NCBI GenBank assembly: GCA_963815295.1
Contig: CAWFFZ010000001.1
Location: 186,001 to 250,000 of the forward strand
Reading direction: 5' to 3'
Source of the DNA: JACDHG01 sp963815295
GTDB lineage: Bacteria; Actinomycetota; Actinomycetes; Propionibacteriales; Nocardioidaceae
Length of the DNA stretch: 64,000 nt
Both the position numbers and the translations under genes were made by a program. How positions within the stretch are numbered: position 1 is the first letter of the stretch; the number at the start of each line of letters is the position of its first letter. This document shows, one piece after another, positions 8,215 to 16,022 of this stretch. Under the pieces are notes generated by a model that made no database searches, was not told the origin of the DNA, and saw only the letters and a program-made list of their open reading frames with translations.

Positions 8215-8228
8215 TTACTGGCGAGTAA
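8215..8228. promoter_or_regulatory. Palindromic operator, site 2 upstream of fadE5
   Basis: TTACTGGCGAGTAA has perfect TTACT/AGTAA arms around GGCG. TTACT(N)4AGTAA sites are, from general knowledge, used by TetR-type regulators of fatty-acid degradation in actinobacteria. The site lies 44 bp before the start codon, so a bound protein would block transcription. Confidence 0.7.
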
Positions 8229-8271
8229 GCCTCGCGTACGCCGTCACGCCATGCCGGGAAGAGGGCCGAGA

Positions 8272-10140
8272 ATGACCCACTACAAGAGCAATCTCCGCGA
8301 CATCGAGTTCAACCTCTTTGAGGTGTTCGGTCGCAAAGACGTGCTCGGCCGCGGCCCGTTCAGCGAGATCGACACCGGCATCGCGCGCGAGATCCTCCAC
8401 GAAGTCGACCGGATGGCCCGCGAGGACCTGGCAGCGTCGTTCGAAACTGCAGACCGAAACCCACCGGTCTTCGATCCCGCAAACCACACGGTCACCATGC
8501 CCGCGGATTTCAAGAAGGCCTACCAGACCTTTATGGACGCCGAGTGGTTCCGGCTCGAGCTGCCTGAGGAGCTCGGCGGCCAGCCGGCACCATCCAGCCT
8601 CAAATGGTCCGTGGCGGAGCTCGTGCTCGGCGCCAACGCGCCGCTGCATCTCTACTGCGGTGGCCCCGCCTTCGCCGCGGTCCTGTGGCGCAACGGGACC
8701 GAGCGGGACAAGATGATCGCCCGCCACATGGTCGACCGGGTGTGGGGCGCCACGATGGTCCTCACCGAGCCCGATGCTGGTTCCGACGTCGGCGCCGGGC
8801 GCACGAAGGCAACCCTGCAAGACGATGGCTCGTGGCACCTCGAAGGTGTCAAGCGGTTCATTACCTCGGCCGAACACGACATGAGCGAGAACATCCTCCA
8901 CCTCGTGCTCGCCCGTCCGGTCGGGATCGAGGGTCACGGTGGGCCGGGCACCAAGGGGCTGTCGCTTTTCGTCGTACCTAAGCACCATTTCGATCTTGAG
9001 ACCGGGGAGCTCAGCGGTGAACGCAACGGCGCCTTTGTTACCGGAGTCGAGCACAAGATGGGCATCAAGGCATCCACCACCTGCGAGCTGACCTTCGGTG
9101 AGGTCGACGGCATCCCCGCGAGGGGATGGTTGTTGGGTGAGGTGCATGACGGCATCGCCCAGATGTTCCAGGTCATCGAGAACGCTCGGATGATGGTCGG
9201 GACCAAGGCCATGGCGACGCTGTCGACCGGCTACCTCAATGCCCTCGACTACGCCAAGACGCGGGTCCAAGGAGCCGATCTGACTCGCGCAGCCGACAAG
9301 ACGGCGCCGCGAGTCACGATCACGCACCACCCAGACGTACGACGATCGCTCCTCACGCAGAAATCCTTCGCCGAGGCGTTGCGTGCCCTTGTCATCTACA
9401 CCGCCACCTACCAGGACACGCTGACCATCGCCAGGTCCGAAGGCAGAGTCGACGACGTCGCAGAAGCCGTCAACGACTTGCTGCTGCCGATCGTCAAGGG
9501 CTACTGCTCCGAACGCGCCTGGACCCTGCTCGGCACCGAGTCGTTGCAAACACTCGGCGGCTCCGGCTTCTTGCAGGACTATCCGATCGAGCAATACGTC
9601 CGTGACTCCAAGATCGACACGCTCTACGAAGGCACGACAGCCATCCAGGGCCTGGACCTGTTCTTCCGCAAGATCGTGAGGAACAAGGGCCAGGCGCTTG
9701 GCGTCGTCGCGGACGAGATCTGCGAGTTCCTGGCGTGTGAGACCGGCAACGGACGGCTCAAGGTCGAGCGTGAGTTGCTCGCCAAGGGCCTCGAAAATGT
9801 TCAGGCGCTGGTTGGGCTGCTGGTCGGGCACCTGGTGTCGAGCAGCGAGGAGGAGCAAGACGGCCGGGTCGACAACATCTACAAGGCCGGTCTCAACACC
9901 ACACGCCTGCTTATGAGCCTCGGCGACGTGATCTGCTCCTACCTGCTCCTCCGTCAGGCCGATGTCGCCCTGACCGCACTCGGCGGCGACGTGTCCGCGC
10001 AGGACAAGCTCTTCTACGAGGGCAAGGTCGCGGGTGCGCAGTTCTTCGCGCGCAACGTACTGCCGAAGATCACCGCCGAGCTCGCGATCGCTGAGTCGAC
10101 AGACCTGCTGCCGATGGAGCTCGACGAGGCTAGCTTCTAG
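8272..10140 (+). CDS. fadE5: Acyl-CoA dehydrogenase, FadE5-like
   Basis: This 622-residue flavoenzyme would catalyse the first (alpha,beta-desaturating) step of fatty acyl-CoA beta-oxidation. The N-terminus MTHYKSNLRDIEFNLFEVFG is the hallmark of the mycobacterial FadE5 group, and the ~610-620 residue length matches it. Further motifs are WGATMVLTEPDAGSD (FAD/substrate region), the VIENARMMVGTKAMATLSTGY helix, the glutamate-bearing SKIDTLYEGTTAIQGLDLF, and an extra C-terminal helical domain. The ATG at 8272 has GGGAAGAGG upstream; an in-frame extension to 8182 would run through both palindromes and is rejected. It is probably repressed through those sites. Confidence 0.9.
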   Translation: MTHYKSNLRDIEFNLFEVFGRKDVLGRGPFSEIDTGIAREILHEVDRMAREDLAASFETADRNPPVFDPANHTVTMPADFKKAYQTFMDAEWFRLELPEELGGQPAPSSLKWSVAELVLGANAPLHLYCGGPAFAAVLWRNGTERDKMIARHMVDRVWGATMVLTEPDAGSDVGAGRTKATLQDDGSWHLEGVKRFITSAEHDMSENILHLVLARPVGIEGHGGPGTKGLSLFVVPKHHFDLETGELSGERNGAFVTGVEHKMGIKASTTCELTFGEVDGIPARGWLLGEVHDGIAQMFQVIENARMMVGTKAMATLSTGYLNALDYAKTRVQGADLTRAADKTAPRVTITHHPDVRRSLLTQKSFAEALRALVIYTATYQDTLTIARSEGRVDDVAEAVNDLLLPIVKGYCSERAWTLLGTESLQTLGGSGFLQDYPIEQYVRDSKIDTLYEGTTAIQGLDLFFRKIVRNKGQALGVVADEICEFLACETGNGRLKVERELLAKGLENVQALVGLLVGHLVSSSEEEQDGRVDNIYKAGLNTTRLLMSLGDVICSYLLLRQADVALTALGGDVSAQDKLFYEGKVAGAQFFARNVLPKITAELAIAESTDLLPMELDEASF

Positions 10141-10172
10141 CGTGCCCCACTGCGCCTGTTGCGCGCTCTCCC

Positions 10173-10210
10173 CTAGGCAGGCGCTGCCCGCCTAGGTAGG
10201 CGCTACCCGC
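10173..10210. repeat. Two imperfect 19-bp tandem repeats
   Basis: Units at 10173-10191 and 10192-10210 share CTAGG(C/T)AGGCGCT(G/A)CCCGC with two differences, and a third partial copy (TAGGCAGCG) follows. They lie directly after the fadE5 stop and before its terminator hairpin. No role is evident. Confidence 0.6.
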
Positions 10211-10220
10211 TAGGCAGCGA

Positions 10221-10249
10221 AGGGCCGGCCGCCGCCGGCGACCGGCCCT
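10221..10249. terminator. Bidirectional terminator between fadE5 and hsp20
   Basis: AGGGCCGG (10221-10228) pairs with CCGGCCCT (10242-10249), with a further GCC/GGC pairing inside the loop. It sits between two convergent genes, so it can serve both. Confidence 0.7.
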
Positions 10250-10299
10250 CGACAGCACACATGACCACACCTCGCGATGCGCAATCGCGAGGGCAGACG

Positions 10300-10725
10300 T
10301 CAGGCGCTGATGACCCGCTGAGATGACTGACCGTTGGTAGCGTGCTCGATCTCCACCTTGCGCGGCTTGGCCTTCTCGGCAACGGGAATCCGCAGCGTGA
10401 GCACGCCGGCGTCATACCGAGCACCGACGTTCTCGAGGTCGAGGTTGTCGCCCAGGATCAGCTGACGGCTGAACACCCCGCGTGGCCGTTCAGAGGCGAT
10501 CATCTCCTCGTCGCCGCGGCGATCTGGACGCTCCGCCTTCACGGTCAAAACGTTGCGTTCGACATCGATGTCCAGGCTGTCGGGGTTGATACCGGGCAGG
10601 TCGAACTCGACCACGAACTCGTCTCCGTGCCGCCATGCATCCATCGGCATCACCGACGGACGGGCAGTCGTGCCAAGCAGTTGCTGGGTCAACCGGTCAA
10701 GGTCTCGAAAGGGATCTGTGCGCAT
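10300..10725 (-). CDS. Hsp20/alpha-crystallin family small heat-shock protein
   Basis: This 141-residue ATP-independent holdase has an N-terminal arm (MRTDPFRDLDRLTQQLLG), an alpha-crystallin domain from about residue 30 (GDEFVVEFDLPGINPDSLDIDVERNVLTVKAER, then GVFSRQLILGDNLDLENVGARYDAGVLTLRIPV) and a short C-terminal tail after the AEKAKPRKVEI strand. The ATG at 10725 is used, but a GTG at 10731 has GGAGG at a better spacing (8 bases) and could be the real start. It is divergent from a MerR-family regulator, which is the usual arrangement for an HspR-like repressor and its target. Confidence 0.88.
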   Translation of the reverse strand: MRTDPFRDLDRLTQQLLGTTARPSVMPMDAWRHGDEFVVEFDLPGINPDSLDIDVERNVLTVKAERPDRRGDEEMIASERPRGVFSRQLILGDNLDLENVGARYDAGVLTLRIPVAEKAKPRKVEIEHATNGQSSQRVISA

Positions 10726-10776
10726 CAACACAACTACCACCTCCACATCAATAGCTCCATGTTCGATGCTCAGCGT

Positions 10777-10791
10777 GTGAGAGAATCTCAC
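10777..10791. promoter_or_regulatory. Inverted repeat in the hsp20/merR divergent promoter
   Basis: GTGAGA-GAA-TCTCAC is a perfect 6-bp dyad between hsp20 and the MerR gene. It is not an exact HAIR element (the HspR site in other actinobacteria), but its position and symmetry make it the best operator candidate. A TATATA -10-like box follows at 10809-10814. Confidence 0.6.
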
Positions 10792-10854
10792 GTGACTGAC
10801 ATAGGTTTTATATAGCACGGTCACCTGATACATGCAACTCTCGAGGAGGAGACA

Positions 10855-11151
10855 GTGACCCGCACTCCGATCGACCGCAGCCAGGGCGTGTTCGCCATCT
10901 CGGTGGCGGCGGAGATGGTCGGGGCCGGCGTGCAGACGCTGCGGCTCTACGAGAAGCACGGCTTGGTCACGCCGGAGCGCACCGCAGGCGGGACCCGCCG
11001 CTACAGCCACGACGATCTCGACGTCCTCGACCGGATCCAGGACTTGATGAGCGCGGGTCTCAACCTTGCCGGGATCGCGTTGGTGCTCGAGCTCGAGGCA
11101 GACAACGCTCGGCTGCGTCAGGAGCGCAACCGCCGAGGGCTTGACGGGTGA
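10855..11151 (+). CDS. MerR family regulator, HspR-like
   Basis: This 98-residue protein contains a MerR winged-helix domain (FAISVAAEMVGAGVQTLRLYEKHGLVTPERTAGGTRRYSHDDLDVL) and a short coiled C-terminus, as in HspR heat-shock repressors. It starts at GTG with GAGGAGGAG 5 bases upstream. The divergent Hsp20 gene is the likely target; HspR usually sits in a dnaK operon, so this may be a dedicated paralogue. There are no cysteines for metal sensing. Confidence 0.82.
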   Translation: MTRTPIDRSQGVFAISVAAEMVGAGVQTLRLYEKHGLVTPERTAGGTRRYSHDDLDVLDRIQDLMSAGLNLAGIALVLELEADNARLRQERNRRGLDG

Positions 11152-11157
11152 CAGGCG

Positions 11158-11190
11158 AAGGGCCGGTCATCTCGCGATGGCCGGCCCCTT
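11158..11190 (+). terminator. Terminator after the MerR gene
   Basis: AAGGGCCGG (11158-11166) pairs with CCGGCCCCTT (11181-11190) around a loop with its own TCGCGA dyad. It starts 6 bases after the stop codon and faces the convergent DUF6458-like gene. Confidence 0.7.
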
Positions 11191-11216
11191 GCGTTGCTCA
11201 GTGGTCAGGAGACAAC

Positions 11217-11432
11217 TCACACGGTGTCGTCGTAGCGACGTTCCTCGACGTGAGTGGTCTTGTGTCTGCTGCGTTGGGCGTTGATGACCAGAGACAACAC
11301 GATGGCCAGGATGCCAGCGAGCAACAGAATCACACCGAGGGTGTTGTCATCGATGAAATCGATGTCGACGTCGAGTGCCCAGATCAGCACCGCACCGATC
11401 ACGATCAGCACAACCCCAAGTCCGATACCCAT
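11217..11432 (-). CDS. Small two-TM membrane protein, DUF6458-like
   Basis: This 71-residue protein has two membrane segments: GIGLGVVLIVIGAVLIWAL (about 2-20) and LGVILLLAGILAIVLSLVI (about 31-49), separated by DVDIDFIDDN, followed by a charged cytoplasmic tail. It looks like the DUF6458 family found across actinobacteria; function unknown. Start at 11432 has AAAGGGG about 8 bases upstream. It lies 92 bases downstream of the helicase start-distal end but the helicase gene reads in the same direction upstream, so co-transcription is possible. Confidence 0.7.
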   Translation of the reverse strand: MGIGLGVVLIVIGAVLIWALDVDIDFIDDNTLGVILLLAGILAIVLSLVINAQRSRHKTTHVEERRYDDTV

Positions 11433-11524
11433 CGTTGGGCCCCTTTCGATCACTATTACGTGGTTTCAAGGTAGACCCCGTACCCGACTTTGAGACGCCG
11501 AGACACGTTGGGCACAACGATGGG

Positions 11525-12997
11525 TCAGCGTTTCGAGCCCGCCCTGCGCTGCGCGCCGGTCCAGCGCTCTTTGGTCTTCCGGCCGCCGCTGCGCTTTGCC
11601 CGTGTGGGCGCAGTGGCAGGCGGCCGCTCGCTACGTCGCGCCGGAGTTGTGCGCTCTGCGGTCTCCGGGCTGGGCGGGCGACGCTTGCCCGTACGCCGTT
11701 CGGGGGTGGCGGCAGCACCGATGTGGCGCGTCCGGGAGCCCTGGTAGCCACGCGAGCGGCGAGGCGGTCCTTGCCGCGACGTGCGGCTGGTGCGGGCTGA
11801 AGAGGTGGAGGCTTGCGGAGCCGCAGCCTGGCCCGACGCAGCGAGCGCAGCCGCGGTCATGGGGTCAGGCGCCGTACGCGCGTCATGGTGACGAGCTGCG
11901 ACACCCGCCGCGCGATGCAGGCCGGTGACGGCGCCGAGCTGGCGGCTTGTGGTCATCGTGATGACAGCACCTGACGAGCCGGCGCGCGCCGTCCGACCGC
12001 TGCGGTGGAGGTAGGACTTGGACTCGGACGGTACGTCGTAGTGCACGACGACGCTGACGTCGTCGACGTGGATGCCGCGAGCTGCCACGTCGGTGGCGAC
12101 GACGACGTCGGCTTGACCGTTGCGGAACTTGCGGAGGTTGCGCTCTCGCGCACCCTGACTGAGGTTGCCGTGCAGATCGACCGTGGTGACACCGCGCTCG
12201 GCGAGATCGGCCGCCAGCCGCGTCGCTCCGAGGCGAGTGCGGGTGAAGACGATCGAGCGGGGGTTGGCGCGAAGTAGCGACACGGCCGCATCGATCTTGG
12301 TGTGGGGCGTGGTGATCAGCACGTGGTGGTCGATGTCGGGCTGGTCGGCGTCGTCATTGCAGACGTGGGTCACGGGGTTGTCGAGATGCAGGCGGACGAG
12401 CCGGTCGACATCGCCGTCGAGCGTCGCCGACAACAGCAAGCGCTGCCCGCCGGGCCGCGTCATCGAGACAATCTCACTGACGGCCGGGAAGAATCCGAGA
12501 TCGCACAAGTGGTCTGCCTCGTCGAGCACCGTGATCTCGACGTGGTCGAGGCGGCAGGCACCACGACTGACGAGATCCTGCAGCCGGCCGGGTGTCGCGA
12601 CCACGATGTCAGCGCCGTTGCGCAGGCGTTTGATCTGGCGGTCGTACGGCGACCCACCGTAGACGGTGACAAGGCGGAGGCCGAGCGCGTCGGCCAGGGA
12701 GTCCAGCGCCGTACGCACTTGCATCGCAAGCTCACGTGTCGGCACGACGATCAGACCGCGAGGGCACTTGGGCTTGCTGCGGCTGCCGCTGAGGCGAGCC
12801 AGCACGGGCAGCCCGAAGGCGAGAGTCTTGCCCGAACCCGTTGCGGCGCGGCCGAGCACGTCACGTCCAGCGACCGCGTCGGGGATCACGGCGGCCTGGA
12901 CGGGAGTCGGCAGCGTGAGCTTGGCACGGTCGAGAACACGCACGAGTGGTGCGGACACGCCGAGCTCGGCAAACGTCTGGACAGGGTCGACGGACAC
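11525..12997 (-). CDS. DEAD-box ATP-dependent RNA helicase
   Basis: This 490-residue enzyme unwinds RNA duplexes. Motifs in order: a Q motif (PTPVQAAVIP), ATGSGKT (Walker A), PTRELA, VATPGRL, DEAD (VLDEADHL), SAT (LLSATLD), then the second RecA domain with VATDVAARGI and HRSGRTARAG. A basic, disordered 90-residue tail rich in R, K, P and T could bind rRNA, as in RhlE/CsdA-like helicases of cold adaptation or ribosome assembly. The GTG at 12997 is chosen because AGGAAG lies 11 bases upstream and hairpins lie further up; an ATG at 13066 is in frame but lacks a ribosome site. Confidence 0.88.
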   Translation of the reverse strand: MSVDPVQTFAELGVSAPLVRVLDRAKLTLPTPVQAAVIPDAVAGRDVLGRAATGSGKTLAFGLPVLARLSGSRSKPKCPRGLIVVPTRELAMQVRTALDSLADALGLRLVTVYGGSPYDRQIKRLRNGADIVVATPGRLQDLVSRGACRLDHVEITVLDEADHLCDLGFFPAVSEIVSMTRPGGQRLLLSATLDGDVDRLVRLHLDNPVTHVCNDDADQPDIDHHVLITTPHTKIDAAVSLLRANPRSIVFTRTRLGATRLAADLAERGVTTVDLHGNLSQGARERNLRKFRNGQADVVVATDVAARGIHVDDVSVVVHYDVPSESKSYLHRSGRTARAGSSGAVITMTTSRQLGAVTGLHRAAGVAARHHDARTAPDPMTAAALAASGQAAAPQASTSSARTSRTSRQGPPRRSRGYQGSRTRHIGAAATPERRTGKRRPPSPETAERTTPARRSERPPATAPTRAKRSGGRKTKERWTGAQRRAGSKR

Positions 12998-13152
12998 GTC
13001 GAGGGCTACTTCCTGAAGGGAACGGGTGGTTGCACCCGTCCGTCGGCCGCGCGAGATGCGCGCCATTCGACAGGCACAGACTGTGTTGCACAGTCGGACT
13101 TGCATAGAGAAGGGCGATCGCACCTGAGATACGAAGGTACGACGCCCTGGTT
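12998..13152 (-). promoter_or_regulatory. Structured 5' leader of the DEAD-box helicase mRNA
   Basis: On the minus strand a possible -10 box (TAAGAT, 13164-13159) would start a ~155-base leader. It contains two perfect 7-bp hairpins: GACTGTG/CACAGTC (13079-13095, 3-base loop) and ACGGGTG/CACCCGT (13022-13039, 4-base loop). The second ends 8 bases before the AGGAAG ribosome site. Long structured leaders are known for cold-shock RNA helicase genes; here regulation is inferred. Confidence 0.5.
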
Positions 13153-13234
13153 GAGGCCATCTTATCAGCGATCGAGCGCGGCTCAGACCAGCCGACCTGT
13201 CAGAGCGTAACCGGGTGCGGGTCTGATAAGTAGG

Positions 13235-14915
13235 TCAGATGTGGCGGCGTGACTGGATGAAGCGGAAGCGGCTGGCGACGTAGGCACCATCGGTGTAGGT
13301 CGCGTTGGCCGCGGGGTTTGCGCCGGTGCCGTGGAAGTCGCTGAACGCCGCCGACTGGTTGACGAACACCTGGCCGAGTGAGGTTCTCGCTCAAGGCGAC
13401 TCCTGCATCAAGTGACGCCGACCTCATCGCTGCAACCACCGCATCGCTGGTCGAGTAGATCGCGGCTGTCATCGCGCCGTGCTCGATCACGGTGCGGCGG
13501 AATGTCGCGATGGACTCGTCGGTCGACTCGGTCGCGATGAGATACGCGACCGGGCCAAAGCACTCAGTCTCGTACGTCGACGAGTCGTCGACCCCGAGCC
13601 GCACCACGGTGGGCGTGCGCACCGTCGCATCGGCGTACGTCGGATGCTTGACCTCTCGCGACTCGATCGCCACCGTGCCCTGCGAGCTGACCTGCTCAAG
13701 CCGGTCGAGCACCCCGTCATTCACCACGCCACCGAGAAGCTCCACCGCGCGTGCGTCGTCGCCAACCAGCTTCGCGAAGGCAGCTTCCAAACCCGCCACT
13801 ACGTCGCCCACCGCCTTGTGACCGTCGTCGGTCTCGATCCCGTCGGCCGGTAGGAAGATGTTCTGCGGTGCCGTGCACATCTGGCCGGTATAGAGCGCCA
13901 GGGAGAAGGCGACGTTGAAGCACATTCCCTTGAACGAGTCGGTCGAGTCGACCACGATCGCGTTGACGCCGGACTTCTCGGTGAACACCGTGGCCTGGCG
14001 CGCGTTCTCCTCGAGCCATTCACCGAACGCACTGCCCCCGGTGTAGTCGACGAGCTTGACTTCGGGGCGGACCGCGATGACCGCGGCAAGGCCGTCTGCC
14101 GGGTCCTCGGCGGCGAGGGTGACGAGGTTGGGGTCGAAGCCGGCCGACGACAGCACCTCCTGGCAGACCTGGACCGTGATGGCGAGCGGGAGGACGGCAC
14201 CAGGATGGGGCTTGACGACGACGGCGTTGCCGGTGACAAGCGATGCGAAGAGACCGGGCCAGGAGTTCCAGGTGGGGAACGTGTTGCAGCCGACGACGAG
14301 AGCCACACCCCGCGGCACGACCGTGAATGTCTTCTCCATCCGGATCGGGGTGTCGCGTCCCGGCTTCTCCCAGACCGCGGCCGCGGGAACGCGAGTCATC
14401 TCCGTGTACGCGTAGGCGATCGACTCGAGCGCCCGGTCGAGTGCGTGCGCCCCACCGGCCTGGAAGGCCATCACGAAAGCTTGTCCCGACGTGTGCTGCA
14501 CCGCATTGGCGAGCTCAAACACGCGCGCGTGCAGGCGTTGCAGGATCTCGAGGCCCACGCCGACCCGCGTCTCGATCCCGGCGTCGCGCCATGCAGTCAT
14601 GCCTACAGCAGCGGCTTCCATGAGTGTCGGTACGTCGTCCGGCGCCACCCTCGGGTAGCGCACGCCGAGAGCAAGACCGTACGGTGACTTCTCCGTCGCG
14701 ACCGTCCCTGACGCACCGGGCGTGGTGACCGGGAACTCCTTGTCGAGCAAGCTCTCAAAGGCGGCCTTCCCATCATCGGCCGCGGTCTCGCCATAGACCC
14801 TCGGACTCGGCGACTCAGGAAAGGCGGAGTAGTAGCCGCGGGTCTTGGTGGCGGCAACCGCGTCGTCGAGCATGGAGCGGTGTGCTGAGAAGTAGTCGGT
14901 GACAGCCTGGCTCAC
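13235..14915 (-). pseudogene. paaN: Phenylacetic acid degradation protein PaaN (frameshifted)
   Basis: An aldehyde-dehydrogenase-superfamily protein of the phenylacetate pathway. The reading from the GTG at 14915 (GAGG 6 bases upstream) is intact through NAD- and catalytic-domain segments (VVGCNTFPTWNSWPG, VDYTGGSAFG, FTEKSGVNAIVVDS, YTGQMCTAPQNIF with the catalytic cysteine). Near position 13377 one extra base switches the frame, so the native reading ends in unrelated residues at 13200. Removing one base restores QVFVNQSAAFSDFHGTGANP and a stop at 13235, giving 559 residues, the normal family length. Either a sequence error or a recent mutation. The phenylacetate neighbours paaI and paaK read divergently. 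Confidence 0.85.
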
Positions 14916-15055
14916 GGGGTCCTCACTTGACGGGGTTCGGTGGCACGTCGGCGACACTACCGCGTCATACGAGAGCCTCCTCCGGACGGATCGGCGATGC
15001 TTGGGCGGCGGTGCGTGGCAACGAGTCGTTCGATCGGGCGTGAGAGAGTTTCCGC

Positions 15056-15532
15056 ATGCGGGTGCGAGCCTTGTCAGACGGTGATGTCGAGGCCGTGCTG
15101 TCGCTCAACGAGGAGTCAGTCTGGGCGCTCAGCCCGCTCGACGGCGCCGCTCTCGACGAGCACCGAAAGCAGGCCGCCCACCTCGTGGTCTGCGAGCTGG
15201 ATGACGCGGTGGCGGCGTTTGCGATTGCGTATGCACCGGGTACTGCCTATGACTCGATCAACTACCGATGGCACTCCGAACGCTTCGCCGACTTCCTCTA
15301 TCTCGATCGGATCGCGGTGTCGCAGCAGTTCCGGCGGCGCGGCATCGCCTCGGCCCTGTACGGCCACATGGAAGCCGTCGCGGTCCCGCGTGGCCGGATG
15401 GTGTGTGAGGTCAACTCCGAGCCGCCGAACCTCGAGTCACTCGCATTCCATCAAGCTCGTGGCTACCGTCGGATCGGGTTTCTGACCCAGCTCGACGGGC
15501 ACGAGACCGTGATGCTGGAGAAGACGCTGTGA
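15056..15532 (+). CDS. GNAT family N-acetyltransferase
   Basis: This 158-residue GCN5-type acyltransferase shows the fold's key elements: LYLDRIAVSQQFRRRGIASALYGHM near residue 82-106, which is the acetyl-CoA pyrophosphate loop (R/Q-x-x-G-x-A), and a C-terminal NLESLAFHQARGYRRIGF strand-helix. The substrate is unknown. Its stop overlaps the GTG of the paaI gene by four bases, so it is coupled to the phenylacetate genes, possibly by chance of operon packing. Confidence 0.82.
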   Translation: MRVRALSDGDVEAVLSLNEESVWALSPLDGAALDEHRKQAAHLVVCELDDAVAAFAIAYAPGTAYDSINYRWHSERFADFLYLDRIAVSQQFRRRGIASALYGHMEAVAVPRGRMVCEVNSEPPNLESLAFHQARGYRRIGFLTQLDGHETVMLEKTL

Positions 15533-16002
15533 CCACCCCCGAGCTGCCCGGTGCTAGTCCCGAAGCAGCCAGCGCAGCTGACGACCTCGCCCGCAGGTGT
15601 GCCGATGTGATGTGGGCTGAGGACGAGGCCTCGCGGCGACTCGGTATGACGCTTGACGCGGTTGCGAGTGGCTGCGCCACACTTTCGATGCCCGTCCGTG
15701 CGGACATGACGAACGGCCATGGCATGGCCCACGGGGGTTTCATCTTCGCGCTGGCCGACTCGGCGTTCGCGTTCGCCTGCAACTCCTACAACGAGCGGAC
15801 TGTGGCGCAAGCCTGCGACATCGTGTTCGCCGCTCCTGCACGCGAGGGAGACCTGCTCGTGGCCGACGCGACTGAACGCCATCGTTTCGGTCGCAACGGC
15901 ATCTACGACATCCGGATCACCTGCGACGATCGCGTCATCGCCGAGTTCCGTGGCCGCAGTCGTACCATCGGCGGGGCACTCGTCGACGAGCCGGGCAGCT
16001 GA
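15529..16002 (+). CDS. paaI: Hydroxyphenylacetyl-CoA thioesterase PaaI
   Basis: This 157-residue hotdog-fold thioesterase starts at a GTG overlapping the GNAT stop. The motif NGHGMAHGGFIFALADSAFAFACNS (about residues 62-86) is diagnostic of PaaI, with the aspartate in the long helix as the catalytic base. PaaI releases CoA from dead-end ring-hydroxylated phenylacetyl-CoA products. It lies 20 bases before paaK in the same direction, which supports the role. The genes for the PaaABCDE epoxidase are not in the window. Confidence 0.88.
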   Translation: MTTPELPGASPEAASAADDLARRCADVMWAEDEASRRLGMTLDAVASGCATLSMPVRADMTNGHGMAHGGFIFALADSAFAFACNSYNERTVAQACDIVFAAPAREGDLLVADATERHRFGRNGIYDIRITCDDRVIAEFRGRSRTIGGALVDEPGS

Positions 16003-16022
16003 GGCGCCGAACGGAGTACGCA

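Noticed and set aside
8182..8271. Upstream start for the acyl-CoA dehydrogenase
   Set aside because: It would place both operator palindromes inside the coding region and adds residues unlike FadE5; the ATG at 8272 has a ribosome site.
8215..9858. 547-residue open frame opposite fadE5
   Set aside because: Antisense shadow of a well-conserved acyl-CoA dehydrogenase; no recognisable domains.
10777..10791. Canonical HAIR element for HspR
   Set aside because: The GTGAGA/TCTCAC dyad does not match the known CTTGAGT-N7-ACTCAAG consensus, so it is listed only as a candidate operator.
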